The notes beneath the pieces are model-generated. The model did not search any database, had not been told where the DNA came from, and worked only from the letters and a program-made list of their open reading frames with translations. The position numbers and the translations under genes were made by a program. Source: Setaria digitata (lineage: Eukaryota; Nematoda; Chromadorea; Rhabditida; Setariidae). From it: a DNA stretch of 64,000 nt. Positions 1-14,292 of this stretch are shown in pieces. How positions within the stretch are numbered: position 1 is the first letter of the stretch; each line of letters begins with the position of its first letter. The DNA is taken from assembly GCA_003640385.1 (NCBI GenBank), contig RCAB01000100.1, positions 62,001 through 126,000 of the forward strand, written 5' to 3'.

Positions 1-3000
1 CTGGCAAGATTTTGTTTTTACTTCTTTTTCAGCCTCAATCACTTTTCTCTCATATGTCCCTCTCTTATCTCTGTCATGCATTACAATACACTCTCATTTC
101 TTTACACTAGTTGCTCTGCCCTATCCTCGTATCTCGTTGTCGCACTGCACTGCATGTGACATTAACAGTGCTGCACAGCACGCAACGTTGTCTTTTTGAA
201 ATGTTTTTCTCTAGCTCCATACCCTCACCACATTTCTCTTCCATATTCTTTTTCTCTTTCCCGAACCGCTTATCAGTGTGTAGGAGAGAGAGGACAGAGT
301 CGATGGGCCATCTCTGGTCGGATAGCGGCATCTCTGTTTCCTCCTCCTCTCTTCCTCTCTATTTGTCCATCCTCTCAGGGAACCACCCCTCTCCTTTCCA
401 TTGCTCCTTTGCACTCCATCCTGTTGCCTAATCGTCCCATCCCGGTTGCAAATCGTGCTACGTGTGTGGTGCGTGTACGTTACGTATTTCACGTGTTCTC
501 ATTTTTATCGTTGTCCATTCAGCAGGTTTATTCTCTCTTCATCGTAGCAGCAGTGGTTCAGCTGTGTAACTGCTATTTGATTCCTTTAGTTAGGTAAACT
601 GTTCGCTAGGTGCAAGACGTTATGACGGAGCGAGAAGAATGTCACGATTGTTGTTAAGATTAGTGATGTCGGTTAAACCCAAATTCCAGAGAAGAATTAA
701 AAAGTTTGCTGCGAAAAAGATGTTGAGCAAGATGAAGTAAAACTTTGGGATGATGTTATACTAAGTTAATTATTTGTTTAAATGCACCAACTATCGTTAG
801 GATTCCACATTAACATTGATGAAAGACCAGTTTAAAGTTCCCAGAATTAGGTTGGTAAGAATTGCTGTAACATATAGTGAAGGTAGAAGCATTAGTTCTC
901 TTTTGAAACTCTTCAGGTTTTGAAATTGTTCCAATTAATTCGAGTAAGGAGAGACAGTAGCTCGATGAGTNGACATATAGTGAAGGTAGAAGCATTAGTT
1001 CTCTTTTGAAACTCTTCACGTTTTGAAATTGTTCCAATTAATTCGAGTAAGGAGAGACAGTAGCTCGATGAGTCATTTTCGAACTTGTAATCTTAGAAGT
1101 GAGAATTGTAGTCGCATGAAGAGGACAGTTTAATAATGGGACGCATCTAATCACTTTTCACTCTAGTCGATAGATGATTTCTGAGAGTTGAACTTGTAGG
1201 CAATTCTTTTTTGTCTTTGCTGTTAGGAAGTCATTTTATCCGGATTATGTTTATATTTTATCTAAAAAAGAAACGGAAAAGAAGCTCTTCGAAGATGACA
1301 GGCTTTGACTGTAATGGATGGTTCCTTCCTGATCGGTAGACATTATTACTAAGCACCCTTCAGAATAGTACATGGTTTAAATTATTCACTCTTCACATAA
1401 GGACAGTTAATACAGTGGTAGCAGTAATTGAGTTTCTGTCGCATTGATTTTAACACTAATGTTATTGGTCGTCCTTTACGTTCTGAAGTAGTTTGCTACA
1501 GCAGCTTATGAGATATTCATCTTTATCCATTTGTGACTTGATGTGTTTAATGAATTCTACGAATTGTCATCAGTGTCCAATATTCTATATTAGTTGACTA
1601 TATGCAATCGTCTTGCAGAGTGCAGAAATTGAGAAAAGCAATGGATGGATTGGCTTAGAACACTTCGTTGGAAAAACACTTGTTTTTTATTAATAGGTTT
1701 TGCTTCGTTTTCACATCACTCCATTGGGTTTTACGGCTACCATTCCGACTCTCTGTACGTCTGCCTTTGTTTGTGGCATACTTTGGACTGATAAGTCATA
1801 AACCTATGAAGACTTGGTATTCGTAATGAAGTCTTCATGGTTTTAAACTGTTTTGTTGGGTGACCGAAATTTCTAAATACTTCATGATGCTCTGTAAATA
1901 GTGCTACAGAAATACTGAAGGACATATACTATGAACAGTGGGGACAGTCATGCCATATATGCACTGTATAAATGAACAGAAAGTTCATCCATTTAGTACT
2001 TCTTGTTCTGATGTTTACTAAGATCTGGTTTTACTGTAGTATTCAGAATTTCATTAATTTCGTCAGCTAAGGTGGATATGTAAATGTATTAGCTGTTGGA
2101 AGATTATGAACTGAGATTTTCGTGTTCTTTTACCATTCATCAGGATATCACTGCATATCTTTGAGGCGAATCAACTTCAAAATAATAGAAATAAGGAGCA
2201 TTTTTGGACTATTTGATGCAGACTGTTATCTAAATGCGAATTATCAGACGAGACATACTTTGATATCTTCTTACTTCCAGTATTTATTTCATAGATCAAG
2301 AAAGTCATGGATTAGAAGTGGAATTTCAAATCTCTTAGGCAGCATATTCTTATCTTTTGTTTACAGCCTTAATATTTGCCAGGATAACCATCGATGTGTT
2401 TGAGCATGTAATGTGAGATATGTCTGTGTTTAGTCCCATTATTCCCCACATATTTAGACGGCTCCTGCTATCTGAATGATAAGCATTTCATTAGTGATCT
2501 AGGTTACACACTAGATTATTTTAAACATATTACTTGAAATAAGTTGATGAGTCCTTTCGCAAAATAAGTTCGATTTTTCATACATGTGCTTAGGGAGGCT
2601 CGCCTTTGGTTTCATGCATTTGCTTAGGGAGGTTCGTCTGGAACATTTTGAATACAGAAGTTTGAGGGAATTGATTTTCGTTTCCAAGGAAAGTTCATGT
2701 ATAATTCTTTTTTTTATAGTTTACCTACAATTTAAGTAATTTAGGAAACACAATTCGAAGATATCAATTTAAAATCCCAAAATAATTTTTTTCTTTTTTT
2801 TGGCAGCATATGGAAGCTGCAAAAGTATATGAAATCAAGCTCAGCATCCGAAAACCGGAAGAAACTAAAACGAAGTTACAAAAAAATTCTCATAATTCAG
2901 AATGTCTCAATAACGCTATGAAGTACATAATTATGACAATTAGTTTAAAATGTAGGTTCCACTTTTAGGGTTTACTCATAGAGAATGAATGAGAAAAAAA

Positions 3001-4116
3001 AAAAATGATAAATTGCTGGAGACAGGAAGTACACTACTTTTCACTGAACCATTAAAATTCTCCAATCCTAAGCCAGTGTAGCACATAATCCTTGATGGTA
3101 TATAATTCCGTAATGTCTCTTAGAAGTTTTGGACTCATTGTGATTATTCTCGGTACGACAAAAACAAAATCGTTCTCAATTCTTCCTACGCAAAATGAAC
3201 CATTAATTTATGATTATTTGTTCATGTTCCTGATTATATTCCAAAGAAACTGTGTTAAATCACTTGCTTAGTATAGCACCGTCAGCCTTATGAATCAGTA
3301 TTTTAAGCAAAATTTGTGGCTGAGAGTTTTTACAGGATGTGAAAGATTTCAAAACTAGCATGTTTCGTTTACTTGCACTTAATTGCATTCATAACTTATT
3401 TTTATTGCCTAACTTTTTTTTCGCTGTTAACACAAATCGTCTATCTAGCTTATTCGAAACTAGGTGATAAAAATATCCATTACTATTCAACCGCTTATCT
3501 TGAAACCACATAAATATACTTGACAAGATTTTAACGATACCTGAAATAACAAAAAGAAAAAAAATTGTGACATGTGGATTATATATCTTATATAATTATA
3601 TAGTTGTATCTGAATTTTTATCTTCCTATTTCTTAATTTCTTTTACAAACGTAATATATCATGCTACAGTTTCGGAACAGATTACATTAAAGAAACTTTG
3701 CGGATGATTTAGTTCTTCAGTAAACAAGTTTCACATGTGTAGCCCAGTCAGTTGCTTTTGTAATTGGTTTGTTGGTTAACTATAGGTATTTATATAGGTA
3801 TTTTTTCACACGATTTGATACTCTTATTGTCGGATTATTAAAAATGCATTTTCGGAAATGTCAGTTTCAGCTTGGAGAATAGTCGTCGTGGTAAGCTTGT
3901 ACGGACGATACTGAGGACGCTGCAGTGGTGCATTTTATTCAAGCAAGGGCTCTACGCTTGTTTAAGCAAAATTACTGTTACTGGTGGTGATTTCATATTT
4001 TCCCATCAATTAATTTAATTGCTTCCTCTCACGGACTCGATCTCGTTTGCATCTTTTTGGTGCATTTCACGCTTTCTCGTTCATTTTTCTTGGTTTTTTG
4101 ATTACTTCACAAACTA
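1..4116. other. Upstream region without recognised gene
   Basis: I find no convincing exon chain on either strand. Bases about 100-600 are rich in C/T tracts and less AT-rich than what follows, and could be promoter or 5' untranslated sequence of a gene outside the window. An open frame at 2122-2403 on + is isolated, lacks good splice partners and reads like chance. Bases 3850-4100 just before calmodulin are somewhat less AT-rich and probably hold its promoter and leader. A short imperfect direct repeat (core cttagggagg) occurs near 2590 and 2624. Confidence 0.5.
870..1073. repeat. 101-bp direct duplication flanking one N
   Basis: Bases 870-970 and 973-1073 are the same 101-bp sequence with one visible difference (cttcagg against cttcacg). 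They are separated only by n at 971 and one g. A near-perfect duplication meeting exactly at an ambiguous base is what an unmerged contig overlap or gap-filled join looks like. A real recent tandem duplication is the alternative. Confidence 0.9.
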
Positions 4117-7392
<3,276 letters not shown>

Positions 7393-8242
7393 GTTTACCC
7401 GAGTAATGACGACAGGCAGAGTTGTGAGACCGACCAATAACGCATCTGTTCATTCATCAGCAAAATAGAGAGCACAAGTTTTTCGTTTGCTGTCATAGAA
7501 AATCGCGTCATATTTATGTTTAAAAAAAAAAAAAAAAAAAATCATGGAAGCCTATATACTGTGAAATTATTTATATTATCATACTATTATGCAGAATTGT
7601 GTTTTTATGTTACTTTTTTTTACCTATCTGTCTGCAAGGGCACGGAGTTTCGTCATCATTTACTTTTTGTGTTCATATGAGTTCATTTTCTTCAAGATAC
7701 GACTTGAAGAATTAAGTGCGAAGCTTGCGACATTAGCTTTCCAACTGCATGAACTTTCTTGGCTCTTTAATACTATTCTGTTGCATGACCTTAATCGAAT
7801 CTCTTTTTTCATGAATACCCCGTTTGTGGTGGGAGTTAACGTGTCTTTTTTATTTTGGAAAGCAAACTCATTCATTCCCAGTAGTGCATAAATGGATTGG
7901 TTATTTTCTATTCGTTTCTAAGGATACTTTTTATTTATTTCACTCATTTTCCATGTTTTCTTTATATATTTGGAAATCAGATCTTGCTTCTTCCCGATAA
8001 AATGTGTTCGTTCAAAGTATAAATTTAATTTGTGAAATCGAGAGAGGGTTCTTGACGAGGAGAAAGTTGTATTTTTTTATGGACAGTATTTGTATTGCAC
8101 TGTTGTTGAATGATGGCGAGACAAATGCATTGTTTCGTCAGAACACACCATTTTAAATTTCTTGGACATACTTGAAAATCCAAATCTTTTAAATCATTTT
8201 AATCCTTTGAAGGATGAATGGTAGGAAAGGTTGGGAGTAGAT
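7393..8242. other. Calmodulin 3' UTR and intergenic spacer
   Basis: Probable 3' UTR of calmodulin with a long A run at about 7519-7537, then AT-rich sequence up to the convergent stop of the minus-strand gene at 8243. The open frames at 7589-7891 (+) and 7660-7875 (-) lie over each other in low-complexity sequence and have no splice partners, so I do not call them genes. Confidence 0.5.
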
Positions 8243-10780
8243 TTAGGAGCGGCAGTTGGTTATCTTGTGAGCATCAACTCCGTTCACTTGAACTGACCTT
8301 GGTTCAAATTCAGGACAATCAATTTTGATACCGAATCGTCTTGATTCTTCAGGGCTCTTGATGAGCACATTCAGTTCCAATACGACACCATTCAGAGCTT
8401 CAAAGTTGCTTACATGTATCTGAGGAAGGATTTCTAATTACTTTGGTTAGATCCAATCTTGGCTAGTCACATTTGGTAGGATGTGGAGGAATTCACTCCT
8501 TGTTGATTTTTGATGTCATTTCTTTTGGCGGTACAGCTGATCTGACAGTTGTTACTAAATATATTTTTGTCCATTTGGACCTTTTGGCATTAGAAAAACC
8601 TAGTCACTACTGTCAAATCCAGACATGCTCCAATCGAAAAATGCTTACAACGCCCGGTATAACGATAGTACCATCAGGCTTCATCTCTGGCACCAACTGG
8701 TCCCCTTTGTTTTGCATCATATCACAAGCTACCATCGATGATTCAACATTTGGACCTTCGGAATCTGTTGTTTCACTACTAAACAGTGTTTCCGGTGATT
8801 CAGTTATCGATGTTAGAGTTATTTCTGACGATGTACCTCTGAAATATTCCTATTCATGATTGACGATGGATTACAGTCAAATGAAAAAGTCTGACGATAA
8901 GTGAAACAACAGATGAATGTCATATCTCACTAGTTATTTGAATTTAGATATATATCAGAAAAACGGGTTCCGCAAGTCATCCGTCTATTTTCTATCCTTT
9001 GCCTTTCGATAAGCTTCCGGATGAGAAAAGAAAAAAACAAAGAATCAGCTAATTAAACATAATGCATGTAGAATATTCTGCAGAAATATTTGCAAAAGCT
9101 ACTCAGTGGTGATTTGCTCGAAATTTTGGTGCATGTGGGGTTTCTGTTGTGCTTTCAGATCTTTACTGCTATTAGTATTAATTAGCATGGAATTAAATTC
9201 AGCTAGGTCTGCAGCTCCTTTGTCTTGGCATTCTTCATAAATGTCTGATCTGGAACATTTGTAAGTTTCAATTACAGTTCTGGATAATTCATTTTGGTCC
9301 TTATTGGTTCCAATTATCATTTTTAATTATGATATTTCTCGCATGACGAATGAACCAAATTTTTCCGGACAAGAATCTGTTTCACATTAATAAAGATCAA
9401 ACAGGTTTATTAATTCTTGAATAAATTAATGATTGTGAAAGGATAAGTTGCTTTCAGAGTTCTAAACTCAAGTTCTGGTAATTTCTAGTAAAGTTTGATT
9501 TTTTGCCGCTAAAGTTCAAGTAACTTTATTTATTTGAAAATTTCCAAGCAGTTTTCGAAGATTTTAATTTGAATAAATCAGTTTCATTCTACCTACGGAC
9601 TGAAGTGATAGACTCAGGAGCTATCGTGCTGTGAACACTTGAGTAGGTATGCTTCATTTCACCATCCTCGATTTGTTCCAGTGAGCTTCCTCCAGCTCCA
9701 AATCTATTCAGTTTTGGTGAACATCTAAACTTTGAAATTTTAGGACGAAATTCAGGTTATATTTATTTCACCAAGAAACACAAAGCCTTCATTTACTCCT
9801 ACGACCATTATTACCTACCTTATGGCTTCATTATTCATGATGAAACGCTTTAGTTCTTTTCGATTTAGTTCGATACATCCTCCATCTGAGGGCCAAATTT
9901 CTCGGGCAACCTAGACAGAATTAACATACTGGAAACTGAAAATGGAATTTATCGGTAAGTGAATTTGCAAAAGAATTCGATAACTTTACTAGATTACGTT
10001 CTCCACATTTAAAGAATCGATCACAGCACAGATACCGCACTCCAGGCCTTTCATTTAGTACCAGTGGTGATGGACCGATAATTTCAGAACTTCCTGCTTC
10101 GATGTTTCGCTGCTCAACTAGCTTTTTTGATGGTTCTGAAAATATTCGAGTCAGCAGAGCATTTTCGATAAATTAATTAATGTTTATATAATAAGTAGTT
10201 TCCTACCTTGATGATGTCCTGCATCGATGAGGAGGTTTTCAGTACGTTGTCCTTTCAAAGTTTGTATTCTATTGTAATCTTCCACTGATGTCGTAATTTC
10301 GGTTCCATGTTCAGCAAGTTGTTTTAGTGCCTGTGAAAAGGAATGTATCTTTTGGACTTTTTTTTTTGTTTTAATTTACTACTTGAATCCTGAAATTAGC
10401 AAATATTTTCTGTTGTAGTTATCACACTTCCTAGATTTTCCATTCTCTTTCTTTATTCTACGCAAATAGTTTATTCAATTAAATTTTGTTACAGTTACCA
10501 TTTCAGCTTTACTGATAACATCAAAAAGCAACTGTTCAACTTTCGCTGCCACTTCTGAAGGGCCACAAAGTGTACTGGTGGAATAGGATTCGTTTGAGCT
10601 GGCCAGATTTGCAACCGTACTGTAAATTTAGTGTAATCAACAGTGTTTATTTCCTATCTTTTGAAGTTTATTTATAAGAAATGAAAAAATTTTATTTTGG
10701 AAAGTTGTAATAAGTCCACAAGATTTTCCATGAACTAATAGCGAAAACATTAAAAAAGTAAACAAATTGTTTTTCAACTT

Positions 10781-10816
<36 letters not shown>

Positions 10817-12085
10817 CATTGCTAAAATTCAAGCATTTTTCGCATTTTATTTCAAAGAATGAAATAAAAAAAAGGTTCAAGGTCGAGAAGCATTGGATTC
10901 AGAAAACAGCCAACATGTGTTACCCTTCCAAATACTGTTCTTCATATCATTCCCTCATTAATACGTTAAGATCTTTTTCCTACATAAATCACAGCACAGG
11001 ACATGTGATTCTAAATCAGTTCATAATTTAAATGAATCAGAAAATGGAGATCGAGGAAATCACTCATTCATCCTATCTATAATTTGATATTTTGTTGCAT
11101 GAGAAAAATATGTTAATGTATTAATGAGAGAATGATGTGAGGAAATGAATAAATACGTACATTGTTGAATCTATTTTCACTAAATTCAGGTTCAAATAAT
11201 TCGAACTAAAGCCTAAAATTATCAATGCCAAAAAGCAAATCCTTCAAGTCATACAAATTAGATGGCATCTCAAAATATTCTTATGAAATACTTAACACCG
11301 TACAAGAGCTAACTATGCGAAAATCTAAGAAAGTTGAAAGAATTTTTGTGTTCTCTAATTTTTTTTTCTCAGTTTTGCAACACTTTCCTTTACTGCTAGA
11401 AATTGCTGACAACGATAATCGAAATTTTCAAAAATGTGATTTTAAAGTTTTGAACAACGCAATTGGTGGTATTTAAGGTAATTATGTATTCTTCTAGTAA
11501 TATTTTAGTTTGAATTATTTAACTAGTTTACACTCTTTAGTTTAGTTTAGATTCAACTTAGATTTTACTAGATATCAAATTGTTTTGATTCGCATTCATA
11601 AATGACAAAGATGTAGATCAGTGTTATTCTAAAAGCTTGTTCAATCTAAGCCAGAAATATCGAAAAGTGGGGATTTATAGTTAATTAATATGCAATTAGA
11701 AGTATATAAAACACTTAGAGTAATCTGCACATAATTCTTATTTACAAAATAATCTGCTACTTAATTGCCAGTTCACTAATTTATATTTCTCAATTCCATA
11801 ATTGCTATAAAAGGAATATTCATAAAATGGAAAATGGATTTTTTTTCCAGGCTTCTTAATACACTTATTAAGAAACATAAGTAAAAAAAGTTTTACTTCA
11901 AGGAGAATATGAGAAGTTAGTATAGTAGTATTGCCTTAATTTTTCTTTTTACAGGTCGAGAATTCACAGAAGCAATCAAGCAGTAGTACTAGAAGCGAAA
12001 TAACAATACTTGGAAAGTTGGCTAGCAGTGACATTGTTCTGTTGGCTACTGGTGAATTCGTTGAAAGAATTTGTACCATTGACAT
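8243..12085 (-). CDS. Uncharacterised, probably secreted protein (437 aa, 10 exons)
   Basis: Family not recognised. Exons in transcript order: 12085-11953, 11212-11161, 10619-10499, 10330-10207, 10135-9990, 9910-9819, 9724-9593, 9249-9103, 8838-8649, 8419-8243 (stop TAA at 8243-8245). Every junction is gt-ag and in phase, total 1314 nt. The first exon encodes a hydrophobic stretch (residues about 26-37, then a Cys cluster) that looks like a signal peptide; Met18 is an alternative start. Residues about 75-130 are charged and possibly helical. Then comes a compact Cys motif, YLCCDRFFKCGERN, followed by CIELNRKELKRF. A Ser/Thr/Glu-rich linker follows, and a C-terminal domain of about 60 residues with two Cys. 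The eight 3' exons are well supported. The two 5' exons are weaker, because the first one overlaps an open frame on the other strand. Extracellular location and any binding role are inference. Confidence 0.72.
10788..10816 (+). repeat. Poly(A) run of about 29 bases in an intron
   Basis: A run of nine T followed by about 29 A lies in the second intron of the minus-strand gene (between its exons at 10619 and 11161). Read on the minus strand it is a poly(T). It could be the tail of an old retroposed insertion or simple slippage; I see no flanking target duplication. Confidence 0.85.
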
Positions 12086-14292
12086 GAATACTGATTACAG
12101 AACGTGAATAAAATTCTCATTAACTGAAATTAGAAGTTGTAGATTTGTTCAGGTGTGGAAGCTTACAAAAGGAGTTCGCAACATTGAAAGGCCAGTATGT
12201 TTCCATCATATTATCATTGTGCAGTAAATGCAACAGAGAATCGGTATAAGGATGTTTGAATTCAACTTGATTACTGATTCTGAATGTGCCATCAAAATCT
12301 GATTACATTCATGCTAACGGGGGTCAGATCATGGAGAGTTGATCGTGTTTTCATAATTACTCAGGTTGTTTGTCATCCAACTAAGAATTTTCAAATGAGA
12401 ACTAAATTTGAATAAAACTATAATTGGTGGAGTTTATTTGAGGGGGCCCGCTGGGATGTCCAGTAAATGATTTTTGGAGAAGACATATCAGGAAGAAGCA
12501 AAAACAATATTAGTGCTATCAGAAAGCTGAAAATTGTGTCAAATCTTATCCTAAAAAAAGTGGTGACTGGAATAAGCACGGCTGTTTGTTTGTCAATAAC
12601 AGAAAAGTCTTGTCAAGTTTTAAGAGAATTTTATCATTAATGCAGTGATCGTAAAACTATAAAGAAAGCGAGAAACAGAAGCAAAAGTTGAAATTTTCAG
12701 CATCTAAAAATTAATTAAAAAAGAAGACTTCCCATTTGGTTAATCAATCACTGAAAAAAAGCCTTAAGCCAGCAGAAAATAATTGGGATCTTTCTCGAGC
12801 CATTTCAAGAAAAAAAAGACTATCAAATTTAATTTCACTTTCCCATTCAAGAACAACATTAATTAATAACACTAAATGACTTTGTTAGGTGGAAAAAAAC
12901 GGAAAATTTGTAAAAAATACGACTGAAATATTTTCGGAAAAGTTGTTCCGACTGCAAGTCAATTAATTGTCTTCCAATTAATTCAAATGGTAGGTTGGTC
13001 CATTGCCGCATGCTGCGAAATGGTATTGTTAATGTTGAAGCTTATTCAACCTACATGTCAGCTAACTGTCACTTTCTTGGTTAGATATTGTTACTGATTT
13101 TTAATTAAATTTAATTTAATTTAAAATGTAATTTAACATGGAAGTAAAAATTGTAAACTAATAGGATGGATCATATGTGGTGGTGGTATATTGTTCTGCA
13201 GGAATTCATAGGACAAGAGTTGTGATTTCAAAGGAAGTATGTCTGCAAAGACTTCGGAAGTTTTATCAACTAACTAAATTTAATATTTTTTAAAATCGAA
13301 ATTTGCTTTATTTAAGTTATTGCTGTTTCTCGAGAGAGAAGTGCAGTTGTCATCACAAAACCAACTTGATGAGATTTGAGTAGCGCTAGAGATAGCCTAG
13401 TGATTCTTCAAAAATTGAATTTCTTAACTTGGTTCTTAGTAAAATTCTTAGCTTGCATGAAGTTTCTTCCTCTTAAATATTTTCCTTCTTTTTTTTGAGA
13501 TGAATATTTTAAGTCTTCTGGAATTTGGGTGCAATGATAAAGGTTATTTAGATACTCGAGATTCTAAAAGAGTTAAGAGATTGTCGAGCGTCTAGAATTT
13601 ATGCTGAGGATCGATATTCTCGAACACTTTACTGTTCTCTGTTATATTAGCGTCCATCCATCATTTTCCAAATATTGAAGTAGTTTAAAAGTAAACTTGA
13701 GAAGTACTTCCATTTGATAAAAATTTCATTCACAACAATTAACAACTGAAAAGAAACTGAAAATTTGATAAAACTATTTCAAACTTGCTGTGAATCCGAA
13801 AAATGTATCCAACAATGATTTATTTTTGCAGGAAAAATTACAAGACATCATGAAGCAGTATTGAGATTTCGCGAGGATTTTAGGGCAGCCAATCTTTCAT
13901 ATAACTTTTCCTACCAAATTATTCTGCACAAAATAAAACAACAAGCTGAACTAAGTTCAGCTTTGTTTATTTCAATATGTGACAAAGAGGATTGTGTAGA
14001 GGGTAAAGCCATAAGATGAATTTTGCGAAAGAAAATCAAAATGGAAATTTCTAATTTAAAAAAAAAAAATGTTACAAGACTAAAGAAATGTAAGGAACAT
14101 GGAAATTGGAAAATTCATCCCTTTGCAATGATTAAATTTTAAAGCAGTTTAAGATTAGCTAAATGATATTTAGTGAAATATAGTTTCATTTTTCAGTTTA
14201 TCACAATCTTCTAAGATTTTATCACTAAACTTGAAATATAGTGGGAACAACCAATTATAAGTGATTGATATGCAAGTGGCCATAATGCAACT
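12086..14292. other. Intergenic region between two minus-strand genes
   Basis: AT-rich spacer between the start of the secreted-protein gene and the 3' end of the PTP-like gene. It should hold the promoter of the former near 12100-12400 and the 3' UTR of the latter near 14200-14292. One open stretch on + at about 13832-14020 follows a good acceptor (tttttgcag) and stays open for about 62 codons without an initiator; it is treated under findings. Nothing else recognisable. Confidence 0.5.

Noticed and set aside
2122..2403. 93-codon plus-strand open frame
   Set aside because: Isolated in AT-rich DNA, with no acceptor, donor or recognisable motif.
8281..8300. ggttcaaattc resembling a tRNA B box
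   Set aside because: It lies within a coding exon, and no A box or cloverleaf can be drawn around it.
8473..8859. 128-codon plus-strand open frame
   Set aside because: It is the reverse of a supported minus-strand exon (8649-8838) that joins in phase to its neighbours on both sides.
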